Origin: Symsagittifera roscoffensis
Taxonomy: Eukaryota > Xenacoelomorpha > Acoela > Convolutidae
Length of the DNA: 64,000 bases
NCBI RefSeq assembly: GCF_963678635.1
Contig: NC_087070.1
Location: forward strand, 40,989,831-41,053,830
Reading direction: 5' to 3'
The position numbers and the translations under genes were made by a program. Below are positions 43,151-55,335 of the stretch, one piece after another (the stretch's first letter is position 1; each line of letters opens with the position of its first letter). The notes below the pieces were generated by a model. That model was not told the DNA's origin. It saw only the letters and a list, made by a program, of their open reading frames with translations, and ran no database searches.

Positions 43151-45097
43151 TCAATGCTCCATTTCTTCCTCCTGTGATACTGACTCTGCACTCTCAGTCT
43201 CCGTATCTTGTAACACGTCGTTAGCTCTCCTGACGCTGCTGGAAGCCGTCCTCCAACACTTCTGCTCTTCTACCCTCTGTTTGCAGCAAGGTAGCGGATC
43301 CACATTAGATTCTCTGTTCCTGTAGAAGCTGTTGTGGAGACACAACGTCACGTTTCTCTCCAAATCTTCTTTCAGCATCTCTGCTTTCTCCTTTCCACTA
43401 CGTTCACTCGTCCTGGAAATTCTTTTCACAGCGGTGGTCACTGCATTCCGATGAGTCACGAGAGCTCGCTTAAAAGCTCCTGCTCCAATGTCCAGCTGAT
43501 ATTCACTGTACACTCTGCCATGCTTCGACATATGCTTTTTCGCATATTCATACAACCATACAGTCATGTTAGCTCTGAACCATGGCATCAATCTTTTCCT
43601 CGCCCATATCTTCTTCACTTCCATCGGAATGTTTAGAACTTTGCACATTGTCTCAAAGAAATCTAAATCTTTCAGACAATCTAATCTCCGCAACTGTTCT
43701 CTCGTCGGTGCCTCCTGTCTGTTATTTTCTCTCACATGAGCTTCCAGCCATCGTATCGCCATCATAACTCCCACTATCACTATTGTTATGGGCTGTGATG
43801 AATCTGGTAAACCTATGGAGAGCAGCTCTCCAGAGTCCCAGATCAACATCAGATTTTTACGCTTGGGATACCACCAGGTCTGCAGCAAGCAGTGGCAAGG
43901 AAACTCGTCATGCGTCAACATGATGCTCCTCCAATTACGTTTTCCCGAAGCTTCCAGCAATGGTTCCACTTCCATCATCACTCGGTGGACTTCATCATTC
44001 TCATCTACTGCATTGTAATCTGTGACAGTTGATCCTCTCTGTTTCTGTCTCTCGAAGTCACTGAAGTTCCCGCTCACATATCCCATGAACTTCTTTCCTA
44101 ATATTGACTCCAATTCTTTTTTGGTTCTCTCTGGAACTGCTGAGAACATCTTACATAGCAACTCGTATGACTTCTCGGACATTCTCGCCAGTCTCACACA
44201 CTTCGGCACTGAGAAGGCTTGATCCACAATCGTTCTCGTACTCTTCACGTCCACAGCTACGAAATGTACAGGGTATCTGCTCTTGCACATTAGAGCCAAT
44301 GTTGAACCCACCAAATATCGTGCTCCTGATGGTCTACAATAAGTCTCACTGTGTCTAATGTTCATTTCCGTCTCGATTGCTTCCCTCCATTTTCCTATGT
44401 ATTTCTGCTCAGTCTGCAGAACTCCTGGGAATACTTCTACACTGATGGCTGTGACCATCTCATGTTTCTGTTCTAGATTCAATAGTGCCTCTAAAGAACC
44501 AAACATGCTATAGAATCCTAGTGCAGTCACTAGATTCACTTCGGTTCCTCCATGGCAATCTGCTATCAGTTCCGTTTCTGTTTTTGCTTTCATCACTACG
44601 TTTCCAAACAATACCGTCAATTGCTTGTGTTGTTTTTCCAGGGTCTTCACACAGTCCAGACTTCCACAAACGTGACCCTCCAGTCCACAGACTTCCACCA
44701 GACAGCTACCAGGTTTGACCCAGTCTTCTGGTCCCCAGCCAGGCAACTCCACTTTATCTTCTCCGTTGCTCTTAGAGGCCGTTATCATCACATTATATAT
44801 GATGTTGAGGTCACGCAGGTTACAGTCTGCATTCAGTTCTCTCTGTGCGTCTTGTGTCGCCCGTAATATTGAGTCAGCGTTGAGACTAGGACACCATGAT
44901 GGCCTCATCAATTCCCACACTGTCATCAAGCTCGTTCTCAGTAGTTCATTTGAGAATCCCAACCCAAACTCCACTCTTTTGTCGGATTTTGGTACTGAAG
45001 GTGCAGTCACCTCTTCTTTCAAGACCAGTCCCAATTTGGCCTGTGTATTGTTAACGCTCTTAATCGTTACAATTCTGGACATCCAGAATCTTAGCAA
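43151..45097 (-). pseudogene. Element B ORF3, C-terminal 650 residues
   Basis: Open over 648 codons and extendable upstream in phase to about 45190 (VSGIIGIAYNPFL, like VSGIPGMVYNPFV in A). It covers the region that in A is split into three pieces, and proves they form one protein. Conserved: GSCLVEVCGLEGHVC, ADCHGGTEVNLVTALGF, VPKCVRLARMSEKSYELL, PCHCLLQTWWYPKRKN, THRNAVTTAVKR and LCLHNSFYRNRE, then an acidic tail. The N-terminal two thirds of ORF3 are absent: at about 45192-45205 the sequence passes directly into the end of ORF2. Marked pseudogene for that deletion, though this part is intact. Confidence 0.85.
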
Positions 45098-45165
45098 CGC
45101 CGCCTGCTCATAATCGAAGAAGCAATCGCGTATGTCTTTACTCAGGAATGGATTGTACGCTATCC

Positions 45166-46125
45166 CTATGATCCCGGATACGTAGCTATACGATTTCTTC
45201 TTGATCGGTCCACGGTATTCACTGGTCCCATCGTGTTGTCAGAGGGCAGTCCCTCCAAGTCAGCAAATCTCAAGGCCGTCGTGGAGCTGAAATTTATGCT
45301 AGCGGCTATCAACCAGTCTACGCCGGTTATCGAGTACAATCTGCTGACGAATAGCGTCGTCGCTCCATTCAGCATCCTCCTTGCATCTTCGATGAAGCTT
45401 ACTCTCCAGAGATCCAGCTTCATTAGTTCGTCTTTGTATATATTCCAGGGAGACGGTATGGGTCTTGACCACATCAACGAGCCTCTGTTCGGACGTCTCT
45501 CCTCTCGACTGGTACTTGTCGTCTCCGACCTAGTGTACGATCTAGACGTGCTGGCTGTCTCTTCGATTGGGTTGACAGTTCCTATTCTTCTCCCTGGATG
45601 GATGGTCCTCCTCATCGGCGCTTCTCCCAATCGATCCTGTACGTCTGTCCTTTGACCTGGTTCGCTGGAGCTTTGTGGCCTGTAGTTCGTGACGGCCGGG
45701 ACCGTGCCCAAGCGTGTTTCCAGGCTAGGAGGCACAAAGGTAGTAATCACCGCGTCACTCACTGTTCCCTCTTCCTTCAGCACTCCTGTGTCAAAGAGTT
45801 CTGCTTCCAGCTCGTCCAACCGCTCTTGGAAGACTCGATTCAACCAAGCTTGTCCTTCGATACTGTCGAAGTGGATGCCGTCCGTGGTCAGTCTGGCCTG
45901 ATCCATAGCTCTCAACTCATGTTCGATGTCCATTAGGATCATTCTTCCGGCGTTTCGACTTGCGAGGTTCCTCAGGATGTTATTCCACCTGACGACTCCC
46001 TCGTTATGCCTTCTTCCTGATGCTGTCAGGCTTCTCGCGTTCATTGGCAGAGTGCAAACGGTCAGTACCGCGCAATTGAATTTCTGCCAGAGGGTCGTAA
46101 ACAACACACCATCATTGACTCCCAT
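45166..46125 (-). pseudogene. Element B ORF2, second part
   Basis: Continues the esterase after a frameshift near 46100: CAVLTVCTLPMN, block V TTDGIHFD, then a Ser/Thr/Arg-rich linker and the conserved end SITGVDWLIA with ADLEGLPSDNTMGP. After that the frame runs across the deletion into ORF3-derived sequence read out of phase and stops at 45166. Confidence 0.82.
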
Positions 46126-47540
46126 AATGCTTCCTGTTCATCTGAACCTCTGGAGATGTCATTCGTCCCAACTAAGATCATCACATTGGGGATCCTCCCT
46201 GGATTCATCAGTTCCGCCATCCGATATAATTGGGCTATTGTCGCGCCTCCTAAGGCCATCACCGTGGTGACCCACGAGGTCCTCAAATTCGACAGCACTC
46301 TGAGCAAGCTGTCTCCCAGTATCAGATGAGATGTCCCGAGTGGTGGTTGCTGTAGGTTTACTGCCGGGCTCCAAGTAGCTCGATTGAAGCAGGCCCTCGG
46401 ATCTGTCTCCGGAACTCCCGTGAAATTATATTTCAATTGATTATTCTTTTGCACGTCTATTATGCGAGACACTTTCTTCGCTGGCATCTTCCGTACTTTC
46501 CTCTCTGGGATTCTCGAGCTCCCCATGAGTGGTGTCACGTCACTTATCCCCTGTCTGATCACGGTCTGGGAGAGTCGTACTTTGCCCGTATCGTCAATCG
46601 TTCCATAGGGTGCAGTCACCCCGGAACCTGGCGCATTTTTGTTAGCGTACAGTCGTCCAGCTGTCTCTATCAGCTTCCTCACTGTCTGTTCTACGACGGG
46701 GTCACCCAAGGTGTCACTAGGATCCGGGATCGTTACTCGATTTGTCTCTGCTGGGAGCTGTGTCTCCGTCGTTTGACTCATTTCTCGAGGCGTCAAGAGC
46801 TCTATCGGGGACTGCTCACGAGGAATATCCCATGCAGGTATCACTTTCTCCACGGCCGTCGTCAACGCCATCTGCTCCGATCGCTCTTTGTATTCCCGCC
46901 TTAAGCGCTCAATCTCTTGACCCTGCTTTTGGTTGCAGTCTTCAAACAATTTTCTCCACATGTCCCGATCTTCCTCCATCTGGAGCATGCTTCTGGTCAT
47001 CTCGTCCAGCTCCTTCTTCGTACTTTTCAGTTCATCGTTCATCTCATCCAGATCTTGCATGGTTTGGTTCGTCTGAACTTTCTGTCCTACTTTCGCCCTT
47101 TTTGGTGGCACAGCTGCTCTCAGTGGTGAACCAGACGAGGTCGCCTCGCTGTTCATCTCCCGATGCATTCTCGTCAGCCCAGGTTTGGGCTTGGAGGGCA
47201 TTGGCATCTCACCTGGTTGGTAAGTCCTAGAACTTCCCAATCCAGGCTCATTCGCCAAGTCACTCCCTGAGAGAGCTCCGTTTCTCCACCTCATCACTCT
47301 CATGTTCGGGCGGTCTAGTACTGCTCTTTCTCCATATGCTGCCATCAACAGGACTTCCGTGGGGCGGTCCCCACGGTTGTCGTGCCCCAAGATGATGATC
47401 AGGGCGGTCAGCAACATGACTACCTCTGGGTCCTCCAGAGCGAAGTCTCGATTGATCAGCCGACGATAGATCGCATCTATCATCGGTCCTACATATGCCT
47501 CTGCCAGGTCCATCAATTCATCCAAGTTGAAGTTATCCAT
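46062..47540 (-). pseudogene. Element B ORF2: N-terminal domain, coiled coil and SGNH blocks I-III
   Basis: ATG at 47540. Residues 1-70 form a helical domain like that in A. A Pro/Ser linker follows, then a coiled coil (about 160-235, with DELKSTKKELDEMTRSM and IERLRREYKERSEQ), another linker with TIPDPSDTL, then HLILGDSLLRVL (block I), LGGATIAQ (block II) and ILVGTNDISR (block III). The phase is lost near 46100, before block V. With the piece at 45166-46125 all SGNH residues are present in order. Coiled coil plus esterase resembles the layout of ORF1 proteins of CR1-like LINEs; common origin is not shown. Confidence 0.87.
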
Positions 47541-47922
47541 TCTATTCTTTCAAGTTTGATTTGATTCGATTCGATTCCAAGGTTTTGACTCAAATGAGTA
47601 ATTAAATGATCAATCAGGATCTAGAAAAGCAGTCACAAATATCACACTTGCCAGTTTCACCTTAACATATATCGTTAAAATTTGCTTAAAAACAGTTCAG
47701 ATAAAAAGATATTTATCCTAAAATTTATTAAAATCAATCGGTCTCTAAAATTTTGGAATTCGACCTAAGATTGGACAGTCCAAACTTTGGATCTATTCCT
47801 AAGATCGTCATTTAGTTGTTCATGGTCACTAACCCCTACTTATCCATGATCTTAATAACCTGACACATAACATAACATAACATACAACTTAGTCTTTGTC
47901 CTAACACCCTCTCGCACGTCAC
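47541..47922 (-). other. Element B intercistronic region
   Basis: 382 bases between Pol and ORF2, AT-rich, with a short ATAAC/TTATG tandem run at about 47869-47886. It shows little sequence likeness to the same region of A. No LTR ends or promoter recognised. Confidence 0.6.
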
Positions 47923-50900
47923 TCAGCCTATACTTAAGTAATATTTCTTATGTAGATATACTTGTATGTTCGTATCAGAGAATATCACGTGTACAAGCGC
48001 GTACAATTCCCGAGGATGCAGTCTTCCTCTGTTTGGATCGTACACTGGAAGCGAGAGCTCCTTCACGTCCATTTCCACAAGGAAGTCCCTCAGCCTCGTC
48101 AAGGACAAGACTAGGTTCTCTGGGTCCACATGCTGCTTCTCCGTCGCCCTCGTTACCAAGAAGCATAGGTATTTTCCCGGTATCTGCGTCGCCGCCGGAG
48201 GTAAGGCTGCTACGCCCCCTATCCCTGGTCTTTGCTTCCAAAGGAATTCCACGTTTTTGTATTCTCTCTTAAAATCTGCCGCTAGCGCTGTCCTAAAACT
48301 CATGTCTGCTGTGATTGCTATCGCACATGTTCTGCTTGTGAGTATGAAATCACTGTCTGTTAGTATTATGTTACTTGAATATTCATTTGGTAAGTTAAAA
48401 TATGACTCAACTACCCTGCCTATGTCAGGTTTCTTAGGTTCTTCGCCTGTTTCTGCTTCTAAGTCTCCTGTTTCTCCTGCTGTTCTTAATTTTTTTATTA
48501 TCAATATTTCAGTGTGGGTAAGTCCTACCCCCACTCCCCGGACAAAAACATCCATCGACGTCACCGTCGATCGCATACCGGGTATCAAGTCGAGGTTAGA
48601 AGCTGGAATGAGTAGTCGTCCTTCCTGGGCAGCCCAGGAAGGATCGTCTCGTTCGGTCTTGATGTATTTCATGCTTTCACGATCTACGTCTTGAATCGTG
48701 ACACTGGTCTCCTCAGGATCCGAGGTCGTTTCATTCAGCCACTCTAAGACACGCAGGTTCGTCAAATCTTGTTCGTATGACTGCTGTTGCTCGTCGTCGA
48801 ATTCTACCTCGGGTTTTGACCAGTCGTCAACCCACTCATCGTCGTGATCATCGACTATGTCAATGTCTTGTGACACAGTTATTTCCTCTAGACCCACTAC
48901 TTCCTCCACTATCTTCTTCAGATCTATCCTATCCACTACAAAGTCGTCACCGTAAGGATTGTATTTCTTTCTTGGTCTCGTCCCGTCCTTCTGACGAGTC
49001 TGTATCGTGAACGGAAGATCCGGTTCCAAGTTCTTGGGAACCTCTATCTGTTCGGGATCCTGCCAATCTTCCTCTGCGTAGGGTATGGTTTCATCGTCCG
49101 CTTCGATCTGCTCGTTTGGATCCAGGTCCAGCGGTGTATCCGTACCTTCCTCTACGACTTCGTTTCCATCGTTCTTCTCCCTGGTGCCCTTTTCATTGAC
49201 CTCACAAGCAGGATCCATCATTAGATAATCCCCTTCTTCCATGTCTGCAGGTATACACCAGTCTTGTGTTGATGGATTGTGTGGCTTGATGTTCTCGTAG
49301 TGGGCGGCTCGGCCAGTACTCAGTCTATAAAAGCGTCCCTCCTGGTGCACCTCTGTAATCATGAAGGGTCCCCTCCACTTTTTTAGGAGCTTTTTCGTCC
49401 CTTTCGGTGGTATAACGTTCTGGAATACCCATACGTAGTCTCCCACCGAGTAAGCCTTTGCACCAGCTGCTTTCTTGTTGAATCTTTTCCTCTGCCTTGC
49501 CTGTGCCTGCTGAGTATTTCGTCTACACAAATCGTTCAACTCCTGTTGGCGTCTGATCACATCCCTCACGTAGACCTGTGGGGACGTTTTCTTTCCCTCA
49601 TACTCTGGGTAGAAGAAGGTTAATGGTAATAACTTTTCGTGTCCAGTTAGCATCATGTGTGGACTGACTCCGGTGGTGGAGTGTTGCGTGCTGTTATATG
49701 CTCCCATCACCTGTGGAAGGTATCTTTCCCAATCGGTCATGTACCTGGAACAATATACTCTCAGCATCGACACTAACGTCCTATTCTGTCTTTCCACTAA
49801 GCCGTTCGTCTGAGGGTGGTATGTCGTGGAGTGAGCTTGAGCGACCTGTGAGCGTCTCATAAGCTCTTTCGTAAGCTCTCCTACGAAAGCCGTTCCATTA
49901 TCCGATTGAAACGTCATCGGACAACCATGTCTTGCTATCCACGTGTTGATCAGGTGGTCACATGTCTCTTCCGCCGAGGCTGTTAAGCAGGGCACGGCCT
50001 CTGCATACTTCGTAAAATGATCTATCATGACCAGAACCTGATTATAACCATTGTCTGTCATGCATATCTTTTGGTGATCTATTTGCACCACCTCGTTGAA
50101 TTCAGACGACTCGATCGATTGTAAAGGAAATCGCAACTTCCTTGGATCCTTGACCTGTTGGCATGACAGACATGCTGTTACCCATTTCTCGCATGCCTTT
50201 TTCATCCCAGGCCACTCAAAGCGCTTCAGGATCCTCTGATATACTTTGTCGATCCCCTGATGGCCCATCTGATCATGTGACCTGAATAATAGTTCTGTCT
50301 GATAGAGTTGCGGTAACACTATCGCGTTATACTTGTATAGGACTCTGTCTTCTTCCCTTCTTTTGCAAGCCACAATCCCGTCCTTGTTCAAATATAACCT
50401 CCCTTCCTTCTGCATGAAGTATTGTCTCAGGATGCGATAACTATCTTCCTCGAGGTCCCCTTTATCCGGAGAACCATTCTCGATCCACCTTTTCAGGTTG
50501 CTTGTCATGCGATCATTTCTCTGCGCCCTTAGAAGGTCCGAGAGTCTGTATCTCGCCTTCAAGTACGTCTTCATGACCCTCATCTGACTGTTCAGCTCGT
50601 TGGGCTGGTGTGTGTCTTCTTCCATCTTAACGCACCAAATCTTCGCCAACGGCTGTGTTTCTTGTTTAAACGGCTGAAGATCAGTCCTGACTACCTCTTT
50701 CTGTGGCAACAGACTTATCGAACGCTTCGATACCGCTATGGTCTCCAAGTCATCCGCTGCGTTGTCAAAGACTCTTTCGCTTGGTATAAGGTAGCGATCG
50801 CTGTCAGGATCCTGGTACACCTCTCTGTCCAGGTCCCTTGCCCGAGTTTCCACTAGTAGCGTGTGTATCAAAAGTTCTGACAGTTCTGATCCCGAACTCG

Positions 50901-51219
50901 AGTTCCTGTCTGAATAGGTGTCCATTCCTGAGTTTCGGGAATCATCATCCATCGAAGAGGTTGTGCTGGAGACTGCACGCTCCTCCAGATTATGTCTGTG
51001 CCTTCTTCGCATCCATCTGAACTCCCCGGACAAAACCTTATTCTCTAGGTCCTGTTTCTCATCAGGAATTTTCTCGTCTATCTCAGACTCCCCGGACAAA
51101 TTTTCTTGTCCCGGGTGTTGATCTTGTGATCGCTGGTTCTTTTCATCATTCGTCTCCCCGGACAAATAGTCTTGCAGCAGATTTTGTTCTACCTTTTTAC
51201 CTTCCTTATCCTGGTCCAC
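47923..51219 (-). pseudogene. Element B integrase and macro-like C-terminus
   Basis: 1098 codons. N-terminal acidic linker with repeated LSGE motifs; integrase with HHCC finger, VQIDHQKI, FQSDNGTAFVG and HPQTNGLVERQ (DD35E), GPF motif (KKWRGPFMITEV); acidic region; then the macro-like end (about 955-1095) with TCAIAITADMSFRTALAADF, IGGVAALPP, GKYLCFLVTRAT, LSLPVYDPNRGRLHP and a final YLHKKYYLSIG. The extension is intact in B and keeps the same motifs as A, so it has been under constraint in the family. In known enzymes of this type it would bind or cleave ADP-ribose. Joined upstream by a 1-bp frameshift near 51232. Confidence 0.87.
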
Positions 51220-51962
51220 AAAGGTGACGGTTTATTTCGCTTGCTGCTCCCCTGTTCTCTCTGTCCGTAGGAAGTACTGGTTAAAATCTCTTGGGGTATT
51301 GAGGATACTAGTTGCTGAACTATTGTCCTACAATCCCTCTCGTTCTCTTCGTGCTGTCGTCTGGACGGCATAATCTTCACCTTCTCACTAACTGTTAGCG
51401 ATGCCACTGCTGCTGTCCACTCGGGGTCATCTCTGGTCACTTCTCTTTCCAACAATCCACCCAGCATCCGCATCACTTGCGGTGTGACTTGCACCGTTTT
51501 ATCCAATAATGAGAGGCTGTTTATGCTCATGCGAGAGAGTTCTTGCTGGACCAGGTTCGAGCGCAGCAACAGATCCAAGGGGACTGGGTCCTCCTTGGAT
51601 AGGATCTTTATCTCGGCTGCTTTCTCTACAGGTAACTCAGGGTGCCCTGGAATTGGATGTCCAGACTTATCCAACCATCTCGTTAAGGGAAGCGCTTCAT
51701 AAATTTCTTTGCCCAGAAACGAGAATCCCTCCTTTATTTCCGCCTGATTGGCCTGCTTCTGCTCCAATCTTTCATAAAACTCAGTTTTCTTGCTGAGGCT
51801 GTCAGCATTCTGGTGTTTATCACGCATCCTATGTTCGATTATCATATGGTAGCTATCTAATCTGACTATCCATCTACCAATATAACTCTGATCCATCGAG
51901 TAGGTTTTCAACCAGGATAACGCTCTGTTGTCCACGCGTAACTGGAAGGGAGCGCTCCCCAA
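51189..51962 (-). pseudogene. Element B RNase H end and Pol linker
   Basis: Holds the end of RNase H (LRVDNRALSWLKTY, EHRMRDKHQNADSLS) and the linker with DPVPLDLLLRSNLVQQELSR. It is separated from the RT part by a TAA at 51963 where C has TAC, and from the integrase part by a 1-bp loss near 51232 (a run of T shortened). Confidence 0.85.
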
Positions 51963-52790
51963 TTATGCACGGTAATTTTCCACGAAGGTGACTACTGCAA
52001 AAATTTCTGCTTTTGGTGCGCCATATTTCATCTCTGTGTCACTCAAGACCTTGCTGCCGTATGCAATGGGACGGAGAACTGTTCTTCCGTTCCATTCTTG
52101 CTCTTGATGCAAGATTCCTGAGATGGCTACCACCGATGCGTCTGTGTCGAGAACATACATGCCCTTTTCTGTAGGCATGCCCAGCACTGGCGCTTCGCAC
52201 AGTTCCCGCTTTATGTTCTCGAAAGCAACCTGTGCCTCATCGTTCCATTCGAACTTTTTCCCCTTGTTGCGCATCAGCTTCTGCATCGGATACACCTTGT
52301 CCGCATATCCTTTTATGAATTCTCGGTAGTAATTGGCAAACCCTAGGAAGCTCAGCAGCTGTGTGTCCGTTCTGGGGGCCTTCCATGTCAACACTGCTTC
52401 CACTGCTTCCGGGTCCGCCCTCACATCATGCCTATCCACCATTCTTCCTAGGTACTTAATCGAATCCCTAAGGATTTCACATTTCGATGGTTTGCACTTC
52501 AATCCAGCTCTTTTCATGCATCCAAAGACCTCATCGAGCCTATCAATGTGGTCTTCCAGGGTCGGTGTCCCTATGACCACGTCATCCACGTAACACATCA
52601 CGAGGTTCCCGTACTTCTTGGTCACTCTCGTCAAAGCCTGAGCCATCAGTCTTTGAAAAGTGGCCGTTGCATTGCACAAGCCGAAGGGCATCCTCTTCCA
52701 CTGGTACAATCCCAATTCGCACGCGAATCTGGTTTTCTCTCTGTCCTTCTTCCGCAGAGGTACCTGCCAGAAGGCAGAACCTAAGTCCAA
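51963..52790 (-). pseudogene. Element B RT and RNase H part
   Basis: RT from LDLGSAFWQVPL through CYVDDVVIGTPT to the tether, and RNase H with DTDASVVAISGILHQEQ. The upstream boundary is a deletion of about 40 bp near 52825 that removes the segment after FRYLNA and shifts phase. Confidence 0.88.
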
Positions 52791-52818
52791 TGTGGTGAAG
52801 AACTTGGCATCACCAAGC

Positions 52819-53517
52819 TTAGATAGGCTCCGCGTTCAAGTAACGAAAGTCGCAACAAAATCTAAGCTGCCCCCTTTTCTTTTTCGCCATTACTACCCCG
52901 CAAGCCCATGGCGATTTCGAGGGTTCTATCATGTCGTATTCAAGCAACATTTCTATCTCCGCTCGGCACGCTTCCGATTTGTGTGGCGTCATTCGTCTTG
53001 CGCCTTCCCTATGGGGAACGGCGCCCTCTTCTAGTTCGATTTCATGTTCGACGAAATTACAGCTACCGATATCCGCCTTATGTTTTGAAAATACATCTGC
53101 GTTCCGATTTAGGAGGTCCCGCAATTTTTCGAAATCTCCCTCACCTATTTTCCCTTTTAAATGTTCTATCTCTGGCAAAACCGGTTTGTCAGATTCTAGT
53201 TCATATGACGAGGGGCGTTCCGGAAAATTCGAGCAGCTTGATAAGCCGTCGTCCGTTTCGGATTTCATTGAAAACATTTTATGAATAGATTTTATTTCAT
53301 TAATCCTCTTTAAAATTTTATCTTTATTGGCATGATAAGGACAGTCTTTCACACTATATTTCTTCAAGTTTTGTGTCTCCTCATAGTCGGTTCTCATCGG
53401 CAAAGCGTAGCCAAGCTTCTTTCCACGCTGGATTGAAACCGTGGTGTCCAGTGTGTTCAACAACACTCTGACACACAGTCCGTTTCGCGTTACCGAGAAG
53501 CTCCGGCCTAAAATCAC
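52819..53517 (-). pseudogene. Element B protease-RT linker and early RT
   Basis: ILGRSFSVTRNGLC, the linker with ILKRINEIKS, then RT start with EYDMIEPSKSPWACGVV and LRFCCDFRYLNA. Ends at the 40-bp deletion. A 1-bp loss near 53553, compared with C, separates it from the upstream part. Confidence 0.87.
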
Positions 53518-53543
53518 CGAACTCTGACTATTTGGATTCGGTA

Positions 53544-53885
53544 CTAAGCAAACCTTTTACTATCACTTAACGAATTCAAATTTCTCATTCTAAAAATTGC
53601 TAACACAGCCTGTCCTGGTTGTAATTTTACTTTTCTATCCAAAAAAATTGGTACCTTGTTTTCGTCTGTTATTATCCTATTAATTGGTCTCTTAACATAC
53701 TTTCGGTCCGGGTTTCTAATCCGTATCAGACCGTTGTTCAAGTCAATCATCACGTCAAAATTCCTGACAAAATCTCTGCCCAAGATGAATTGGTCGGCGT
53801 CGTCCAGATTTTCTACCACCAGGCAGCTCATCCAAAGATCCCGTCCTCCTATGTGGAGGACCGTTATTGGTGTTCTTCCGGCCAC
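53544..53885 (-). pseudogene. Element B protease C-terminal part
   Basis: Holds FILGRDFVRNFDVMIDL, the end of the retropepsin, then a linker. Bounded by the 1-bp loss near 53553 and by a 20-bp deletion near 53928, both in comparison with C. Confidence 0.85.
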
Positions 53886-55326
53886 GTAGATAGCTCCTCG
53901 ATTGGCGGCGGCCAGTCGGAGATTCGTTGAAGCCCATTCTTTCCCAAAATTTTATCGGCATCCCACTCACTACCGCTCCTGTGTCCAGAAGCCCTGTGAC
54001 TCCGAGTTTTGTTCCGTTGATGTCGAGCAGATGTGCAGTCACATCTGCTTCATACCCAATGTGTACTGCGTCTTGTTCCATCATGGCGTCATGGCCTATC
54101 CTGCGGACCTTGAGTTCCTCTTCTCCCAAATAGATCTGCCCCATTTGGTCATCATCTGTTGTTACATAAGTCCTGGTGTAGATACCGATTCCATCCACGT
54201 TCAGCATTACTTGATACGGCCCATAGACCTCTAGGTAGCGTCCATGAAGTTTCTTCATGCGAGGGCCACCCGTCGTTAGTAGTGCTCGCACAGCTCTCGA
54301 CTCGGTGCGTGGCTCCACCTGCCTCAGATAATCTGCATATGTGTCCAAATGCATCAAAGTGAACTCGGATGGTTCACTCAGATTTCTGATCACCTGATGT
54401 CCAGCCACTGAGATTATCGACTGGATCTTGCTTCCTTGCGGCACCATGCCGAACTTCTGACCGGAGATCACATTAAGTTTCATGTTCAAACTACTTGGTG
54501 CTTTCGTTTCTTCGAACTCCGTTGCTTCGAAGGTATTCAGTTGCTCCTGAAGTTTCTCATTTTCCAGTTCAAGTTTCTCTTTTTGTTCGATCTCTTTCGT
54601 CACCAATTCCTGCTGTACTCTATTTAGAGCATCCCTCGCGGCTGCCCTATAATCGATCTTGAAGTCATCAGCCGCAGTTGCTGGTTCCGGCTCACGTGTC
54701 TCCTCTGTTACCGCTTGCATTTTCTTTGCCGCCAGCTCTTGAGGTTTATCCTTTCTGCGTGCCTCCGCTTCACTCAAAAGTCTAGCCTTGCTGGCTTTCA
54801 CTCCTGACAAAGCTTCTTCACGTCTTGGATGCTTGATGTCTGCCACTGCGTCCCAGAATTGCGGACAATCTGATTTAAAATGACCTTCCAAGTTGCAAAA
54901 GAAACACCTCGGGCCGAATTTTGCAATTACTCCTCTCATGAAATCCTCATGGTCCAATTCTGACGCATCTTCGTCCTCGAGGCTAAAGCCTATAGCTTTC
55001 ATGCCTTGTTTGTAAGCTGGGCATGCTGACACATGATGGTCCGTTGAACTGCAATTGGCACAAGAGCGTCTCTTGTCCATATCATCCCTCGGTGTGTACC
55101 AATTGTTCCCTTGGTTTGCTGGTCCGTTGTTAAAATTGCCATAATTGTTCTTGTAGTATCCAGATCTCGAAGGAGGTTTCAACAAAAGATACTCTTTTGA
55201 CTTGAGCCTCAACTCCTCCGGTGTTGGCGCATTGGTAGATAGTGGTGTGTAATGCGTTGCTACCATCGTGCGAAGTTCATCATTCTTCACACCATCGATG
55301 AATTTTGAGGCTACGGCCAGGTTCAT
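53755..55326 (-). pseudogene. Element B Gag C-terminus and protease N-terminal part
   Basis: Gag with two zinc knuckles (CANCSSTDHHVSAC and CFFCNLEGHFKSDC), a Glu/Lys coiled-coil region, then the protease with LLDTGAVVSGMP. After the 20-bp deletion near 53928 the last codons are out of phase. Upstream it is cut by a TAA at 55336 (CAA in C). Confidence 0.88.
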
Positions 55327-55335
55327 CCTTCGGTT

